Below, one piece after another: positions 38,101 to 50,512 of a DNA stretch of 64,000 bases. Under the pieces are notes generated by a model. That model saw only the letters and a program-made list of their open reading frames with translations. It was not told the DNA's origin and did not search any database. A program made the position numbers and the translations under genes. Origin of the DNA: Acanthococcus lagerstroemiae (Eukaryota > Arthropoda > Insecta > Hemiptera > Eriococcidae); the NCBI GenBank assembly GCA_031841125.1, contig CM063113.1, positions 34,927,312 to 34,991,311 of the forward strand, read 5' to 3'. Every line of letters begins with the position of its first letter. Positions within the stretch are counted from its first letter, which is position 1.

Positions 38101-38681
38101 TAATTTTTATAAAGGCAAATTACTCCAAAACAATTTTATTGAACTTATTAACACAAAATCGACGTTTCGACACACCCTGTCTTCGTCAGGTAACAAACAC
38201 AAACTATAAGCAACTACTGAAATTCATGGTCTATATACTAGTTACACAAACATAATTCAGAGAGGTGGAGGTAAAGTTAACCAACTGAATTTAGAATACA
38301 ATTAAACTGTAAAGAGGTGGGGGTAAGATTACCCAACTGAATTTAAAATACAGTGAAACAGTATAGATCGCCTAATAATATTAATATTTGCCCTGATTTA
38401 GATAAGATTAAACCGTTTCACTGCATTTTTAATTCAATTGGTTAATTTTACCCCCACCATTTTACCGTTTAACTGTATTCTAAATTCAACTGGTTAACTT
38501 TCCCCCCACCTCTTTGAATTATGTTTGTGTAAAACTAGCATTTAGACCATGGATTTCAGTTGTTGCAGTTGCTTAGTTTGTATGTGTTTGTTACCTGATG
38601 ACGGCGAGTGTCGAAACGTCGATTTGGGTTAATAAATTCAGTAAGTACATTGTTTTTGAAGTACTTTGCCTTTATAATTAG
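38101..38681. mobile_element. Foldback element with hammerhead-like cores
   Basis: The two halves are long imperfect inverted copies: 38101-38330 pairs with 38400-38681, including TTATAAAGGCAAA at the outer edge. Each arm, read towards its outer end, has CTGAYGA, a short self-complementary segment, and then GAAACGTCGAT. On the + strand the core words are CTGATGA at 38595-38601 and GAAAC at 38613-38617. On the - strand they are CTGACGA (plus 38183-38189) and GAAAC (plus 38164-38168), with GACA/TGTC able to form the stem between them. Such an order is seen in hammerhead ribozymes carried by Penelope-like and related retroelements. No protein is encoded. Confidence 0.65.
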
Positions 38682-40243
38682 TTAATGGCAGAAATAGTTT
38701 ATTGCAGTAAGCTGAATTATAACAAAATTTTCTAACTGATATACTGGCAGAATGCTCTCATCAAAAAAGTTTCTTATGGTTAGCTAACAAGTGCTAAGCA
38801 AATTTGCAATATTGTGAATCACTTGTTGTATTCATCAGAGAGGCTGCTGGTCTTGCGCTATTAGACCACTCTTTCAGTCTGTTAAGGATTTAACCAAATG
38901 GTTGATGTTGCGAAGAAATCCTCAAAATATAAATGTTCTGAAACGATTTTTATGAGGAATATTGACCATAATCTAATAGGTAAGCGAGATTTGTTTACTT
39001 GTTCTCAATTAGAAACAATAACCTCTACCTTTCCTTGGTACTGGAGTCTGCTGGTCATAAGAGTTCACAGGAAGTGGAAATCGGAATTATATTATAATTT
39101 CTTTTTTATTTATTTTAAATCTAGGTTTATTTGTACAGAACAACTTTGTTCATGTCAGAAGTCAGTTTGAAAATTTTTAGTTAGGAATTTGGAGAATCCT
39201 GTGGAAGTTCCGTAAAAGACCATAAAATAGGGTTAGGTTAGTTTAATTGAAAGAAGTTCCTCGAATATAAAGCATTCTATTTACTAGCATTTTTTATGAA
39301 AAAGTTGTTATATTTCAGTACGCTAAACTGTTTTTGCCGTTTTGTGGGCATGCTGGTTGGATGGGGAGTCGATAAAGCATTACAACCTCGAACCTCGTTT
39401 GTAGAGGATACTGTCCCAACATTTAGGTTATCTATTTGTTCCCCTGAACTGTATAATGCAGGTGCTAAAATGTTCAACTTCGGGAGCTCGGCCACACGAG
39501 TAAATAGGGACCTACGGGGCTAAAATTTTCGGTGGATTTTTTCGTCGTAAAGAGGAAACAGCTGGGTATTGCGAAGCCGATTCGAAAAACTTCGCAAAGA
39601 AGCAACCTAACACAGCTCATACAAAATGTACTAGGACAGTGAAGACCTAAGAAAGTATTAATCAACCATTGTTCCTAAGGGATATATACCAGTTCAAGGA
39701 TAATGAGAAAGAATACACCGCACCCGGTACAATCTCGCCTGAAAGACCAGAGTTAGAGTACCTGGAAACACCCGAGTACACTGACATCCGCTATTTTAAG
39801 TTGCGACTTAAAATAGTCCGATGTCAGTGTACTCGGGTGTTTCTACGTGCTCTACGGTGGCGGATCTAGAAATCTTCCAAGCAGGATGTTTTGAGTCCTT
39901 ATCAGTTTTTTGTATTTCCATTTTATTTTCGGTAGTTGTCATTTCCCAGTTGATTCTTAACATATTTTGAAGTCCACACAGGACTACAGCACTGCAGATG
40001 TACACAAGTTCACTACATTTTTACATAATGTGCTTTCACAATTTTTTTTTCTTCTTCGGCCCGAAGGGAGTGTTCGACCCCCCTCCCCCAGATTCGTCAC
40101 TGGTGCTCTATTAGAGCCAGTAATGATTATTGGAAAGAATCATTTACGCTATGCCACGACTCAAGTTGTGAAGCTGTCAACTTCGTCGCTTGCAATATAT
40201 GTAATCATAAAAAAGAAGAAACCAAAATTAATAGAAAATTACC
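38682..40243. other. No gene recognised between the foldback element and GCP4
   Basis: Only short unrecognised frames were seen. The hairpin at 39766-39842 is listed separately. Confidence 0.4.
39766..39842. repeat. Near-perfect long hairpin
   Basis: AAACACCCGAGTACACTGAC and the following bases pair with the inverse copy ending in GTGTTT. The stem is about 36 bp with one small mismatch block and a TGCG loop at 39802-39805. It could be a young foldback insertion; weaker pairing continues outward by about 10 bp. Confidence 0.85.
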
Positions 40244-40249
40244 TTTAAT
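40244..40249 (-). other. Candidate polyadenylation signal of GCP4
   Basis: The - strand reads ATTAAA, a common variant signal, about 65 bases after the TGA at 40314-40316. Confidence 0.35.
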
Positions 40250-40313
40250 ACGAAAACACATAAAATTTGAACAGAACAATCATATCAGCTGATTCAGGTA
40301 CTTCCAATATGCT

Positions 40314-43300
40314 TCAATTAACCCAGTTATTAAAATTCAGTCTTAATAAGAATTTACCAGCATGCTGTTTGAACGGCTGCGACTGATACTCGGAAAGGAA
40401 ACATAAGAAAATATTTTTATACTTTTGAAAGCTTTTATTTAGTTTCCCGATTTCTTTCTCTCGATTCTCCAAACTTCCTTTTGATGCCAGCAAACAGAAT
40501 TTTTCGCATATTTTGATGTTGTTCAGCAACACGTTGTAAAACTGGAATTGATATCATTCGTTTACGCGATAAGCAGTATTACAATAATCCTTGTTCGGTA
40601 TACAGTAAATGAAAGTATTTACAGGAACTAGAAAGCTTTACACTCATAATCTTCGCCTCAATTCGTATATTCTAATCCCGCCAGTCTACCAGTCTGTATG
40701 TTTCCTTAATTCTAAGACGGAATTCTTGTCTACCTATCTGTCTGTTTCCTTGTCTTTCCTTTTGCCTGTTTACCCAACTTCCTGCCTGTCTGCACAATTC
40801 TATTCAAGTCCACTAGCTGCCTCTCGGCCTGGCTGGAACTTAAGGAACAGATAGGTCCTTACACTTTTTCGGATTTGAAGCAGGCAACTCGCCTTGTATT
40901 TCTGCCTTAGAAGAGAATGGAGACTAGAAGCTCGGAACACGGAGAAATGATTTTCTGCTAATACAGTAAAGGGCACTTGTGCAGTTATGGAAAAGAAGAC
41001 GCGAATGGCGTAAAAGGAGCCGAAGAAATTGACCAATACCGATTTTCCCAATTTAAACTATTGAAAAGGCCAAAATTTTCGCTCGCTTCACTTGTGATAA
41101 CAAATAACATCATGTTCCTCTACAAATTTCAACTCATCTCCCTCCTCTTCTCAGAATAACCTCTTATTTGTGCTACTGGACAAGCTTCAGTCCCTAGTAT
41201 AGTCTTGACTCAATGAACAGAACTGGATGTGTCATACGTACGTGTTTTGAGTAAGTTGCCGGAGCTGCGGCATCCGTGCTCATGTCGTCCGCCTGCAACA
41301 AAAACAAACATTACAATTGCGATTGTTCCTACTTATCACGAATTCCTCGAGCATGTTTGAATACATACGGAAACGTCCAGCAGAAACGAATGACTCAACA
41401 CATTCAACAGAAAAATATTATGTAGTTTTTCTATTTGTTGGAAGTCTTTGACTTTGTGGATTTCATTAATTAACTTGTTGTACTCCGTTTCTATGACATC
41501 TACTTGCAAATAGAACTGAAGATTGTTGATCAGGAACATGAGCTCGTTGCGCAATTCCCACGCTTTTCCACATCTACGGAGAAAAAATATTCATAATTTT
41601 TAAAGAGCTTATTGTGATCAATTAAATGAAAATTTTTTTCCAAGAGAGACGAATTACAACAAACCGTAAATTTTTATTTTTTATATCATTTTTCCAAACA
41701 TTATGTATCTCTATATGGCAGCGTTTGACTCTCAAAAGGAATAGAAATAGTTTATTGTAATGTTCGATGGCTACAGGAGTGAAAATTAAATTTAACGGCC
41801 ATTTCGGTATGTACTGTAACTTAATAGAGGACCAGATTGTATCTGAAACATGACCAAATCAAATTACAAAATCATTTCTTTTTTTTAGTACAGCTCCAAC
41901 ATACCAACACCCACCAGTACCTGAAGTTTTAGAGGTATCTTTACACTTGGAAGATTGAATTTTGAATGAGAAAGTGGACAGTACTTTGTCGTCGATCTGA
42001 GGAAAGGAACATGCGACTCCACTCATCGTTTCGTTTAGATCTGTAAAAATATCTGCAACCACAAACAAGATGAAACATGAAAACTGAGCATTAGTAATTT
42101 GGAATATTGATTTCATTACGAAAACCACATGCACCTTGAGAGAATGGACTCCTTGACGAGTGTAAAGAGAAAGCCGAAGCTTCCAAAAGAAAGTCTCTGA
42201 AAAATTGTCCGAAACCAAGTAAATAGAAATTCTTCAGCAACTGCAGTTCTTCGTACAGGTTTTCTTCTTCGACCGCCACCCGCCACAAATGCTGCGGAGA
42301 TAATTACATATTTAGTTGACTTTTAAATTACAGTTTAAGGAAAAGACATTTTAGTACGAGTTCGGCTCCAACTACAAAGAGCAATGCAAGAATGGGTGCA
42401 CGATTATTTCTGAAAGCATTCGTATGGGGTCAATATTTACATTTCTCCATTTGTGGCTTGAGTATCCACTCGTATGCTTGATGAATATACCAGTGCGATA
42501 CTTAGAGATGAAAGAGATGGAAATTGATACATTCAACCACATATTTTAATTGCTATTTTCAACGAAGTCTCCCACTTCTCGCATACCTGTACAACGCATT
42601 CCCGAACCTCTCGAACGACGACTTCAAGCTCCTTCATATCCAGTGACATTTCGTCCACCAGGAGCGCAAACTGATCAAAAAAGTGTTTTTCTTTTTCTCC
42701 GAAAATCAGATTTTCATCTAAATGATTGAAATCTACAATAGAGATTCAACTGAATTAACAACCATCGACAGTTTACTATTGCTGGGGGTGACAAAATAAC
42801 ATACCAAAATTATTACGAGGGTTCTCATTTAGAATTCTGACAATTTGACCGACGAATAAGATATCATTAACGAATGAATAGTTGATATAGATCGGAACAA
42901 AATTGATAGCTACTTCGTACTTGTCATCGGTTGAGCAGGTATCGACTAGATTCTGTGAAAGAAGGAGTATCAAGTTGAAAATATCCAACTCGTCATTTCA
43001 TCATTCCATCAGAACTTCTATTTTTTCATTGTATTTTTTGTTAACGTACCTTCTTATGTAAAGATAATAAACTAGTATCATCGCTTTCATCAACTGATTC
43101 GGTCTTTTGAGAGGCCTTTCGAATGACATATTCGTTGAATGGGTCACTCAGATCACCATTCATGAGCCAGTTCATCGTCTGCCGCAGGAATACGACATGA
43201 CATTGTTTCAGTATACTACAAAATCAATTTTGAACATTTTGGTTAATTATGGGTCGTAAGGACGTCTAAATTATATGAAAGCGATAAAAACTAACCATTC

Positions 43301-44122
43301 GAGATAATCCTTGGCATGATCTACGGCAATGAGGTTATTTTCGTAGAGTAACTGTAGAATTTGGCAACCATGCACTTTCCGTGAAAGTACCTAGAAATTG
43401 TGATTATAAAAATACCATTAATACATAATTACACTCCACTTCAACTGCTTGATTATTGATTGAATAGTGGATGAATTCTGCTACAAAAACGTAGGCGGTT
43501 TACACTTCTATAGTTACCTGGTCGACTAGCGATGTCAGCAATACAAATATTGAAGCGTATTTATCAACTTGGGAGAAAATGTAGATCAGAGTAACATTAG
43601 GACCAATTAATACATTTTGCTCCAGCATGTGAATTTCTCGGCGATACGGTTCTAGGGCTTCAGAAAGACCTTCACAAAATGCTTGAATATACAGTCCTGA
43701 TAACGCCTGCAATTCTGAGAAAATTCACATCATTTATAATTGGCATTCATGTTATTCTGAGTAAGAGTAGTTATTCAGGAATGCTTACCATGATCTTCAT
43801 CTCCAAATATAGCGCACTGATTAATCTCTATAAAGTCTTTCAGGTATTTATAATTCTTAGCGATTTCAAGAATCTTTCTGAGCAGAGTTCTTTCACTGAG
43901 ATGCAGAAAATCTTTCAAATCGACACACTGAAACAATGTCAGTGATAAGGGACACAGAAACTCAAAATTAACGACTGATAGCGTAGACACGCAAAAAATA
44001 TATTCTGGATTCAATCACGAAAGATGACGATTATTTCCCGGCGATTTGAAACTTACGGTATCCAAATTATGGAGCAATTCTCCTTTGAAACCAGACAGCG
44101 TGATGATAACTTCATGAAGCAT
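40314..44122 (-). CDS. TUBGCP4: Gamma-tubulin complex component 4
   Basis: Exons in transcript order: 44057-44122, 43789-43927, 43518-43696, 43296-43390, 43050-43215, 42805-42952, 42587-42732, 42135-42291, 41921-42052, 41665-41842, 41369-41573, 41242-41292, 40314-40541. They join in phase to 629 residues; human GCP4 has about 667. Landmarks of the family are MLHEVIITLSGFKG at the N terminus, GLYIQAFCEGL (69-79), KVHGCQIL, HLWRVAVEEENL and LLKNFYLLGFGQFF in the middle, then WPLNLIFTPVAIEHYNKLF, RNELMFLINNLQFYLQVDV and FLLRLNFNN at the end. GCP4 is a grip-domain subunit of the gamma-tubulin ring complex that nucleates microtubules at centrosomes. Exon 12 is a 51-base exon in phase 0-0 encoding 17 Ala/Thr/Asp-rich residues with no counterpart that I recall in the human protein; skipping it keeps the frame. 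Confidence 0.95.
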
Positions 44123-44454
44123 GTTGAAATTCAGTTTGTATTCTAAAGGCACTCCATTATCGCATGTTCAAAACTGTAATTTAGGGTAAATTATAATCAA
44201 GATAATAAGATCAATGTAATAAAATAAGAATGTATGAAAGCTTTCTTCGAGTCATAAAATAAAACTCTCGTTGTCTGTTTTCTGTTATCGTGTTATCGTT
44301 TACACCAAGAGAAAAAAATGTAAACAAAAAAGTGCGCGCTGAACGCAGTGTTGCCATTTACAAAATAACAGACCTTCTTCTGGTGACATCAGGCAAGACA
44401 AGATTTTCAGTGTTACCGCACGCGAAATTTTTTCGCTTACATTTGATTTTGGTG
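44123..44454. promoter_or_regulatory. Probable GCP4 promoter and 5' UTR region
   Basis: This is the sequence between the GCP4 start codon and the hAT-like element. It includes GTTATCGTGTTATCGTTTAC near 44288, but no core promoter motif could be assigned with confidence. Confidence 0.3.
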
Positions 44455-44470
44455 GGCTGAACCCCTGAAC

Positions 44471-45386
44471 CTGGGATTGGGAGCGGATCAGTGATCAGAT
44501 CGGATTGCATGGGAGGAGTTGACGGACCTTTTTTCTTGCACTAAAGAGCGAATGGAGTTGGCTTGACCAAAAGGAATAGGAGCCTTCAGTTAATACATTG
44601 ATACGACATGAACTGTACATACGGACAAAAAAAATGGTAGAACTCGTGTGTGTTGTATTTCTTGTAACAAAAGTGTGAATCTATTTATAATTCGCGGGAA
44701 CTCTACTCCACTTCAAACGCGATATGGAGAGCGAATGAAAGGAAATTTGTTTACCAAGAAGGAATCAGGGAGCCAATGAATCAAGTTAATGAACATTGGA
44801 AAGAGCGAATGAGGAGTTCGGTGAAACAATTGTTCAGCAGGAGTGAATCAATGAATGAATTAATGAAATCTCTGAAAACAAAGAGCGAACTGATAAAGAG
44901 CGAATTCTTAATTCAGATAAAATCTTTAAAAAAAATACCATATTCATAATGTCGCTTTTATGGCCCTCACATTTGAGACCATTTCGTTGAACATCGCCAC
45001 TCTTTAAAGCCCATACTGCCAGCTGCCATCACTAGAAATCAGCTTATCATTATTTATTAAGTTGATAATGCATCTGCTTCAAAAATTGATGATTTTATCT
45101 GAATTTCTAAACAACGTGGAAAAGCCGAAGGGAGCGAATGAGCGATTGAATTGAATTAGTTTCCTGAAAGAGTGAACGGGATCGGATCGAATGCATACAC
45201 ACTGCCTTAGAGAGCGAATGAGAGCGATTGAACGAATTGTAAGACGACAAAATGAATTGAGAGAGCAAATGAATGATTCTATTACACGTCTTCCAAAGAA
45301 CGAATCAGATCCTATCAAGATTTATTACAGGTTGAAGATTTAATCGGATCGGATCGTATTCAAAAATAATGCACTCCCAATCCCTG
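44471..45386. mobile_element. hAT-like element full of GAGCGAATGA repeats
   Basis: The right end is the inverse of CAGGGATTGGGAG and the left end reads CTGGGATTGGGAG. GGCTGAAC follows the right end (45387-45394) and also occurs at 44455-44462, separated from the left end by an extra CCCTGAAC. The 0.9-kb interior repeats GAGCGAATGA and close variants more than ten times at uneven spacing, with GGATCGGATC words at both ends. It is non-coding. Confidence 0.6.
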
Positions 45387-45394
45387 GGCTGAAC

Positions 45395-46310
45395 AGCCTA
45401 CTTCTGATGGAAATTGTAATGTTCAGGATTTCAACAAAATTCTGGAGATTTATTATCTGAGGTCAGTACATTATTATGAATTCAGAATTTTATCCATTTA
45501 TATTTACCAGTATTGCCAAACCAACAATCTAATTGTTGAGAACTATACTTTTTTGGCTGTGCAAAGCTTGGAGACTTCAATGAGCCTCCCCCAAGGGTGT
45601 ATCGAAGGGAAATTGCTAGAAGGGGAGGAGAAGGAAATCTAAAATATTCGAACTGGAAAACCCGCACTTCGGCGAGTCGAGTTAATGAAACAACTTTGAA
45701 TGTTTTAAAACTAATTTGGGTCGGAAAAACAGGCAACAACGTTTCAAAGAGTCTTAAATCTTCCGGATGAGCTCCACTGATTTAGGAACTGAAATCTACT
45801 GTAGGGTTACCAACCATTTGCTTTCTGGCAAATGCATTTGGTTTTTCCAAGTTGCATTTGCCCTTTACCAGACCCAGCAATGAAATAAGAAAACTTTGCC
45901 TCTTTCACCAATTTATGAAATTATCCCGAAAAAATGTAAAAATGTAAAAGCATTCAACATTTACAGGGTCTTTTGAAAGAAACACCTAGGGTGAGCGCCA
46001 ATTGAATAGTGTAATACCATACAGATAGTGCTATTCTTTTCAATATTCTGTCTATGAGAATTGAGAACATCAAAACGAGAAACGAGCAAAGCAAGTTCCG
46101 AGTCTGTCTACATTTTTGGAACACTTGCTTTTTTGTGACTAAATTTGTCTTTTTCACCAGCAACATTTGCTTTTTAGAAAAAATGAGTTTTTAACACTAC
46201 TACTGTCAAGTCTTTGAGGCACTGGCATAGGACCGTGTCAGTCTTGGGGGGAGGGGTTCAAGGGTAGTGGATTTGGGTCGGAATAATTAATACGCTAAAA
46301 TACATATGTG
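45395..46310. other. No gene recognised
   Basis: Short frames only. Repeated ATTTGCTTTT-like words around 45820-46175 suggest another old repeat, but its limits are unclear. Confidence 0.35.
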
Positions 46311-46911
46311 GCAGTTTCTATAAAAAGGGGTAACTTTGTCGATCAATTAAAGTCGCAGAAAACGCAAAAAAAGAAAAACAAAATATTTTGATCGAAAAAA
46401 TCAATTTTGAGATTTTGGTTGATTTCTACAGGAACATATCGCAATAAGAGACAAAATTTACGTGCATGAGAGAGACGAGGGAGAAAGAGAAAGAGAATTA
46501 TAAAAGAGAATGAGGGAAAAATGTGAATGTCTGCGTTTGCTTCTTCATGGTTTTTCGGAGCTCACGAATAAATCCGATGTTCTGAATTGTTACCACGCAA
46601 AAGAGCGAAAAATTACCTTTCCAACAACCCCTCGTCAAGGCTGGTGTGGTAACGTGATTCCGCGGCGAGTTAGGGCCGCTTGACGGAGTGGGAGAAAAAG
46701 GTGTGTCTCACTTTAAACGCGTTTTTCCCAAAAACATGTTTTTGCGCGCGTTCTTATTACACTCATCTTTGACCGCTTGTACCCCCGGAAGAAAAAACGC
46801 TACAAATCTCGCCGATAACTCGTTGGAATGGGCATTCATTCTTCTATTACGTATTGTCTGTAACTCAAAATTCGTCGGATCGACAAAGTTACCCCTTTTT
46901 ATAGAAACTGC
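46311..46911. mobile_element. 601-bp element with perfect 34-bp terminal inverted repeats
   Basis: The sequence at 46311-46344, starting GCAGTTTCTATAAAAAGGGG and ending TTTGTCGATC, is matched exactly in inverse at 46878-46911. The perfect identity implies a recent insertion or selection on the ends. No clear target duplication (flanks ATATGTG and ATATATT) and no recognisable transposase were found. The frame at 46688-46936 is probably chance. Confidence 0.8.
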
Positions 46912-47306
46912 ATATATTCTGAAATGCTCTTTTTGATAGTGTGCGGGGGGGGGGATTCTAACCCGAACCTCCTTGTTCTGACGCCGGTTGCTCTAAGGTC
47001 ATCCCCCCACTTCTTTGCACCCCTGGCCTCTCCCGATCCACATTGAACTTGATGGCGTTGAATAAAGTAAAAAGAAATGGAAATTCCAGGAATAGGTAGT
47101 TTCAAAATTAGTGAAATCATATTTTGAAGAGAACAATTCGGAAAAACACCGAACGATGTAGTCTGAGAGTTGAATAAAATATTTAATAAAGTTATAAATT
47201 TACTCATTGTATTAAAACTCGAACAGATTGTTGCATGCGCACCATGTATCTGTGGAATTTCAAGTCTGTACCTTTACCTATATTTCTAAAGCATCGACCC
47301 TGACAC

Positions 47307-47699
47307 CAGGGACGAAGTAAGGGGACACCGAGGCAGCTTGCCCCCAAGCCTCCGCCGAAGTTGGGAAATTTTAGTAGATGAATCAAAAGTTGGAAACAGT
47401 GGCATAGCGTGGGGGCGGGACGTGCTCCCAATATTTCTGCATAGTCCTTCAATATCGGCAATTTTTAAAAAATACCTCAATTTTCGACTTTTTCTCCCTT
47501 GAAAATCTTATTTTGCCCCCCTCCCTTGGGAAAATCCCGGCTACGCCACTGGTTGGATAAATCCAATAAGTCAAACTTTTTTTTTTTTTTTTTTAATAGC
47601 CAGTACAAACAAATTTTGATACTTGGGAATTTTGACTTGAGTCAGTTGGGAATTTAACAATTTTTGCCCCTCCAGAAAAAACTCTTCGCTACGTCCCTG
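47307..47699. mobile_element. hAT-like MITE, host of a nested copy
   Basis: The left end reads CAGGGACGAAGTAAG and the right end is the inverse of CAGGGACGTAGCGAAG. The flanking octamers (CCTGACAC and CCAAACAT) match at only five positions, so the duplication has decayed or the ends are off. It contains the younger element at 47397-47551. Confidence 0.55.
47397..47551. mobile_element. Nested hAT MITE, 155 bp
   Basis: The left end is CAGTGGCATAGCG and the right end is the inverse of CAGTGGCGTAGCC. GTTGGAAA (47389-47396) and GTTGGATA (47552-47559) form the target duplication with one mismatch. Confidence 0.8.
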
Positions 47700-48409
47700 C
47701 CAAACATTGAGAAATATATTTTTGTTGGGCCAAAGTTCGAGGTCCCCGTGTGGACCTTCTAATCAACCTAGGGATGAGGACAAAACGAAATGTTGTAGAG
47801 CAAGGAATGTAGCTTTAAACCAAATTTCAAAACTTTAGAACGACACGTTTTAAAGTCGAGTTAGACCACATCGGTGCTTTTTTCTTGTTACACCTTTCAG
47901 AATAGGGTTTTTCGAATTTTCAGAATTTCTTTCCAATCTATCCTGTGCCCTATTCAATGCCCCAAAGTTCGACTTATTTGTGTGTTGATCAGGGAAAAGA
48001 CACACTGTAATTCCTAAATTTCGCGTACGTAGCTAAAAATTGCACGACTGGTAACATGTATGTTATTGCTTCGGCAACACTGATGAATATAAATTGATAA
48101 AATTTTACATAGCTAATGTAATAACCTCATAAGAACTTGCCTGAGTTTCATCGAAATCCGTCAGTTCTTGATTTTTTCATATTCTTTATTCTGAACTACT
48201 AATTTTTATCAAAAAATTTGAACTTTGAACCCTGTAAGGCACGAGTTAATGTATTATCTCATCAAGGTCAGACTGTTTTAGAATATTTTTGAGTTATTCG
48301 GAACAACTTTGGGAGGTCGCGGACCGAGAATGTTTTTAAAATAAGGACTCTTCTAATTATTTCAGAGTGTTGTTCTTGATTCTACTTCTTGTCCAAAAAC
48401 ATATTCGTG

Positions 48410-48562
48410 CAGAGACGTAGCCCGGGGGGGGGGGAGCAGTCTGGACCCCTTTGCAACTTCGTCTCATAGTGTTTCCCTAATTTTAGCACCCCCTGTAACA
48501 TACCTATCCGCTTTGGTGTCAAGACCCCACGCCCCTTGAAAACTAAGCTGGCTACGCCACTT
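48410..48562. mobile_element. Probable hAT MITE
   Basis: The left end CAGAGACGTAGCC and the inverse of the right end (AGTGGCGTAGCC) are similar. Flanks TATTCGTG and TATTTATG match at six of eight positions. It resembles the nested element at 47397 in its end sequence. Confidence 0.5.
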
Positions 48563-50497
48563 TATTTATGTGTTTTTTCTTCTTTTGTTACATGTGTTGG
48601 TAGAAGATTATAAGTTTCATGAATCACTGATTGACTGAAAGGGACATACCGAGAAGGGGAGTCTCCCTTCTGATCACTTCTGTCTGTTGAGTAAGTGCAC
48701 ATTTTTACATATTTCAACATACATGCCTATTTGTGAGTAAATTTCGCACACGTGTTCGAACAACGATCATTAAAATCCATAATTTCAATAGTTCATTCAG
48801 TTTTTAAAGATTAATTAGTGGTTGTCTATGTCGAGCTGTTAATGAAAAAAGAAACATATACTTTAGTATAAAAAGGACCTATTTGAGGGGACGCTTAGAA
48901 TTTTCCAACTGTCCCACGCTGAGGGCCATTTTCCTTACTAAAAAAGTGTCTCAGGTCTCAAGTAGTCTCGCCCCCCCCCTAGTTAAATCCCAAAAGATAA
49001 ATTTTACAAAGCTACCTTGCACAACACCTTATGCAATTCTCATCAATGCCTTATCGCTGGGAGTCCAAATAAACAGGAAAGAAAAAATATTTTTTTGAAA
49101 CGGTAAATTTGAGACTTGTGGTCAGTAGTATTGCCTTCAACAACCGTTCACTCAGCACTAAGGACTCGTATCCGTGTTAGGTACAACTTTCCATAACAAG
49201 ACAGTAGAAAGCCCGGACTTACTAGGGAGCTAAATGGGAGCATTGATACGTCGCTGACAATTTTTTCCTTCTGTCACCAAAGGGCTATGGATAATGACTC
49301 CATCTAGGTCAATTTACGTTCAGAGAAACTGGGCTCACAAACGCCCATAATTTTATTGTTTTCTATGTTGTGGCTTTTCCAGCCCAGTTTTCTCTTCAGC
49401 TCCTACTTGATCAGATATGACCAGGCCCCAGGAGGAGAGGCAAGGTGGAAAGGATGCATTGCCTTAGGTCCAGATTTTTCATCGTTGATCTTTTTTATAT
49501 TGTTTGATCTTCTTTTGGGTCTTCAAGTCCAAAACCGCGATTTCCGACCAAAGCCTGAGAAAAATTTCGTAACTTTTTTGTTTTCACTACGGACCCGGAT
49601 TTTCTCTCGACGGCGGTTATGACTTTCTGTTATCAGACAAATACCAGCATAAGTCGCGATTCTACTATCACAACAGATTACTCGTATTTTCTGAATCAGA
49701 TACGGTTGTAACTTCTACATATATTCCATTGTTTGCTATCATCGGTATCATCGCAGGTGAAGAAGTATAATGTTTCGGAGTCATTCCACACGTCAGTTTG
49801 TTGTCGGATTATGACCATCGTCGTGTGCTTCCAGGAACATGGTTAGGTACTTCGCAAACATGCTTACTTGTCTAAACCGAGATTTCTTCCAAAGAATGTT
49901 TCGTGTTGATATTACATGAGCAAGCAAGTATAATAAATGCTTACCGTTCTTCATTCTCTCTCTTCCACGAACTAAATTTTACATTTACATGTTTTCGTCA
50001 TCCATTACTCTCTCAGCAGTACCGAACAGTTACCTTCATTACATATGCCGTTACAAATGCCCAGCATAGCATTCCTTGTCTCATTATTTTATTATTCGTG
50101 AAAATATGACTGCTACATACGACTACTGATTTGCTCTGAACAAAATGAGTTTGATTCGGTATCATAAATTTACACGGGTAGACGTACTTTTAATTAATAC
50201 CGATTGCGCGCGTCATGAAAACGGAAGAGAGAAATTTTTTATATTCCCGTTATCGCCTTTGACTCAACTTGAGAGCTTGTCTGCGACCGGAAATACAATC
50301 AATTCCGAAAATACAATTAATTCTATTGCAAAGGTCTAAGTCCAGCCGTATGCCAAATTTGGTCAGTCGCCAGTCGCCCATTAACAAATGTAACTAGTTT
50401 CCCAAAACAAAGAAATTCGAGAACAGAAAAGTTCGAAGTTCAAATGGACATACAGACATTATCTTTTGTTTTTTGAAAAATATGTTTCTCAACTAAT
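48563..50497. other. No gene recognised
   Basis: Short frames without recognisable domains or splice support. Confidence 0.4.
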
Positions 50498-50512
50498 AAT
50501 CTACCAACGTAT
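50498..50512. repeat. Target site duplication, left copy
   Basis: AATCTACCAACGTAT is repeated exactly at 51821-51835 and brackets the LINE insertion. Confidence 0.9.
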
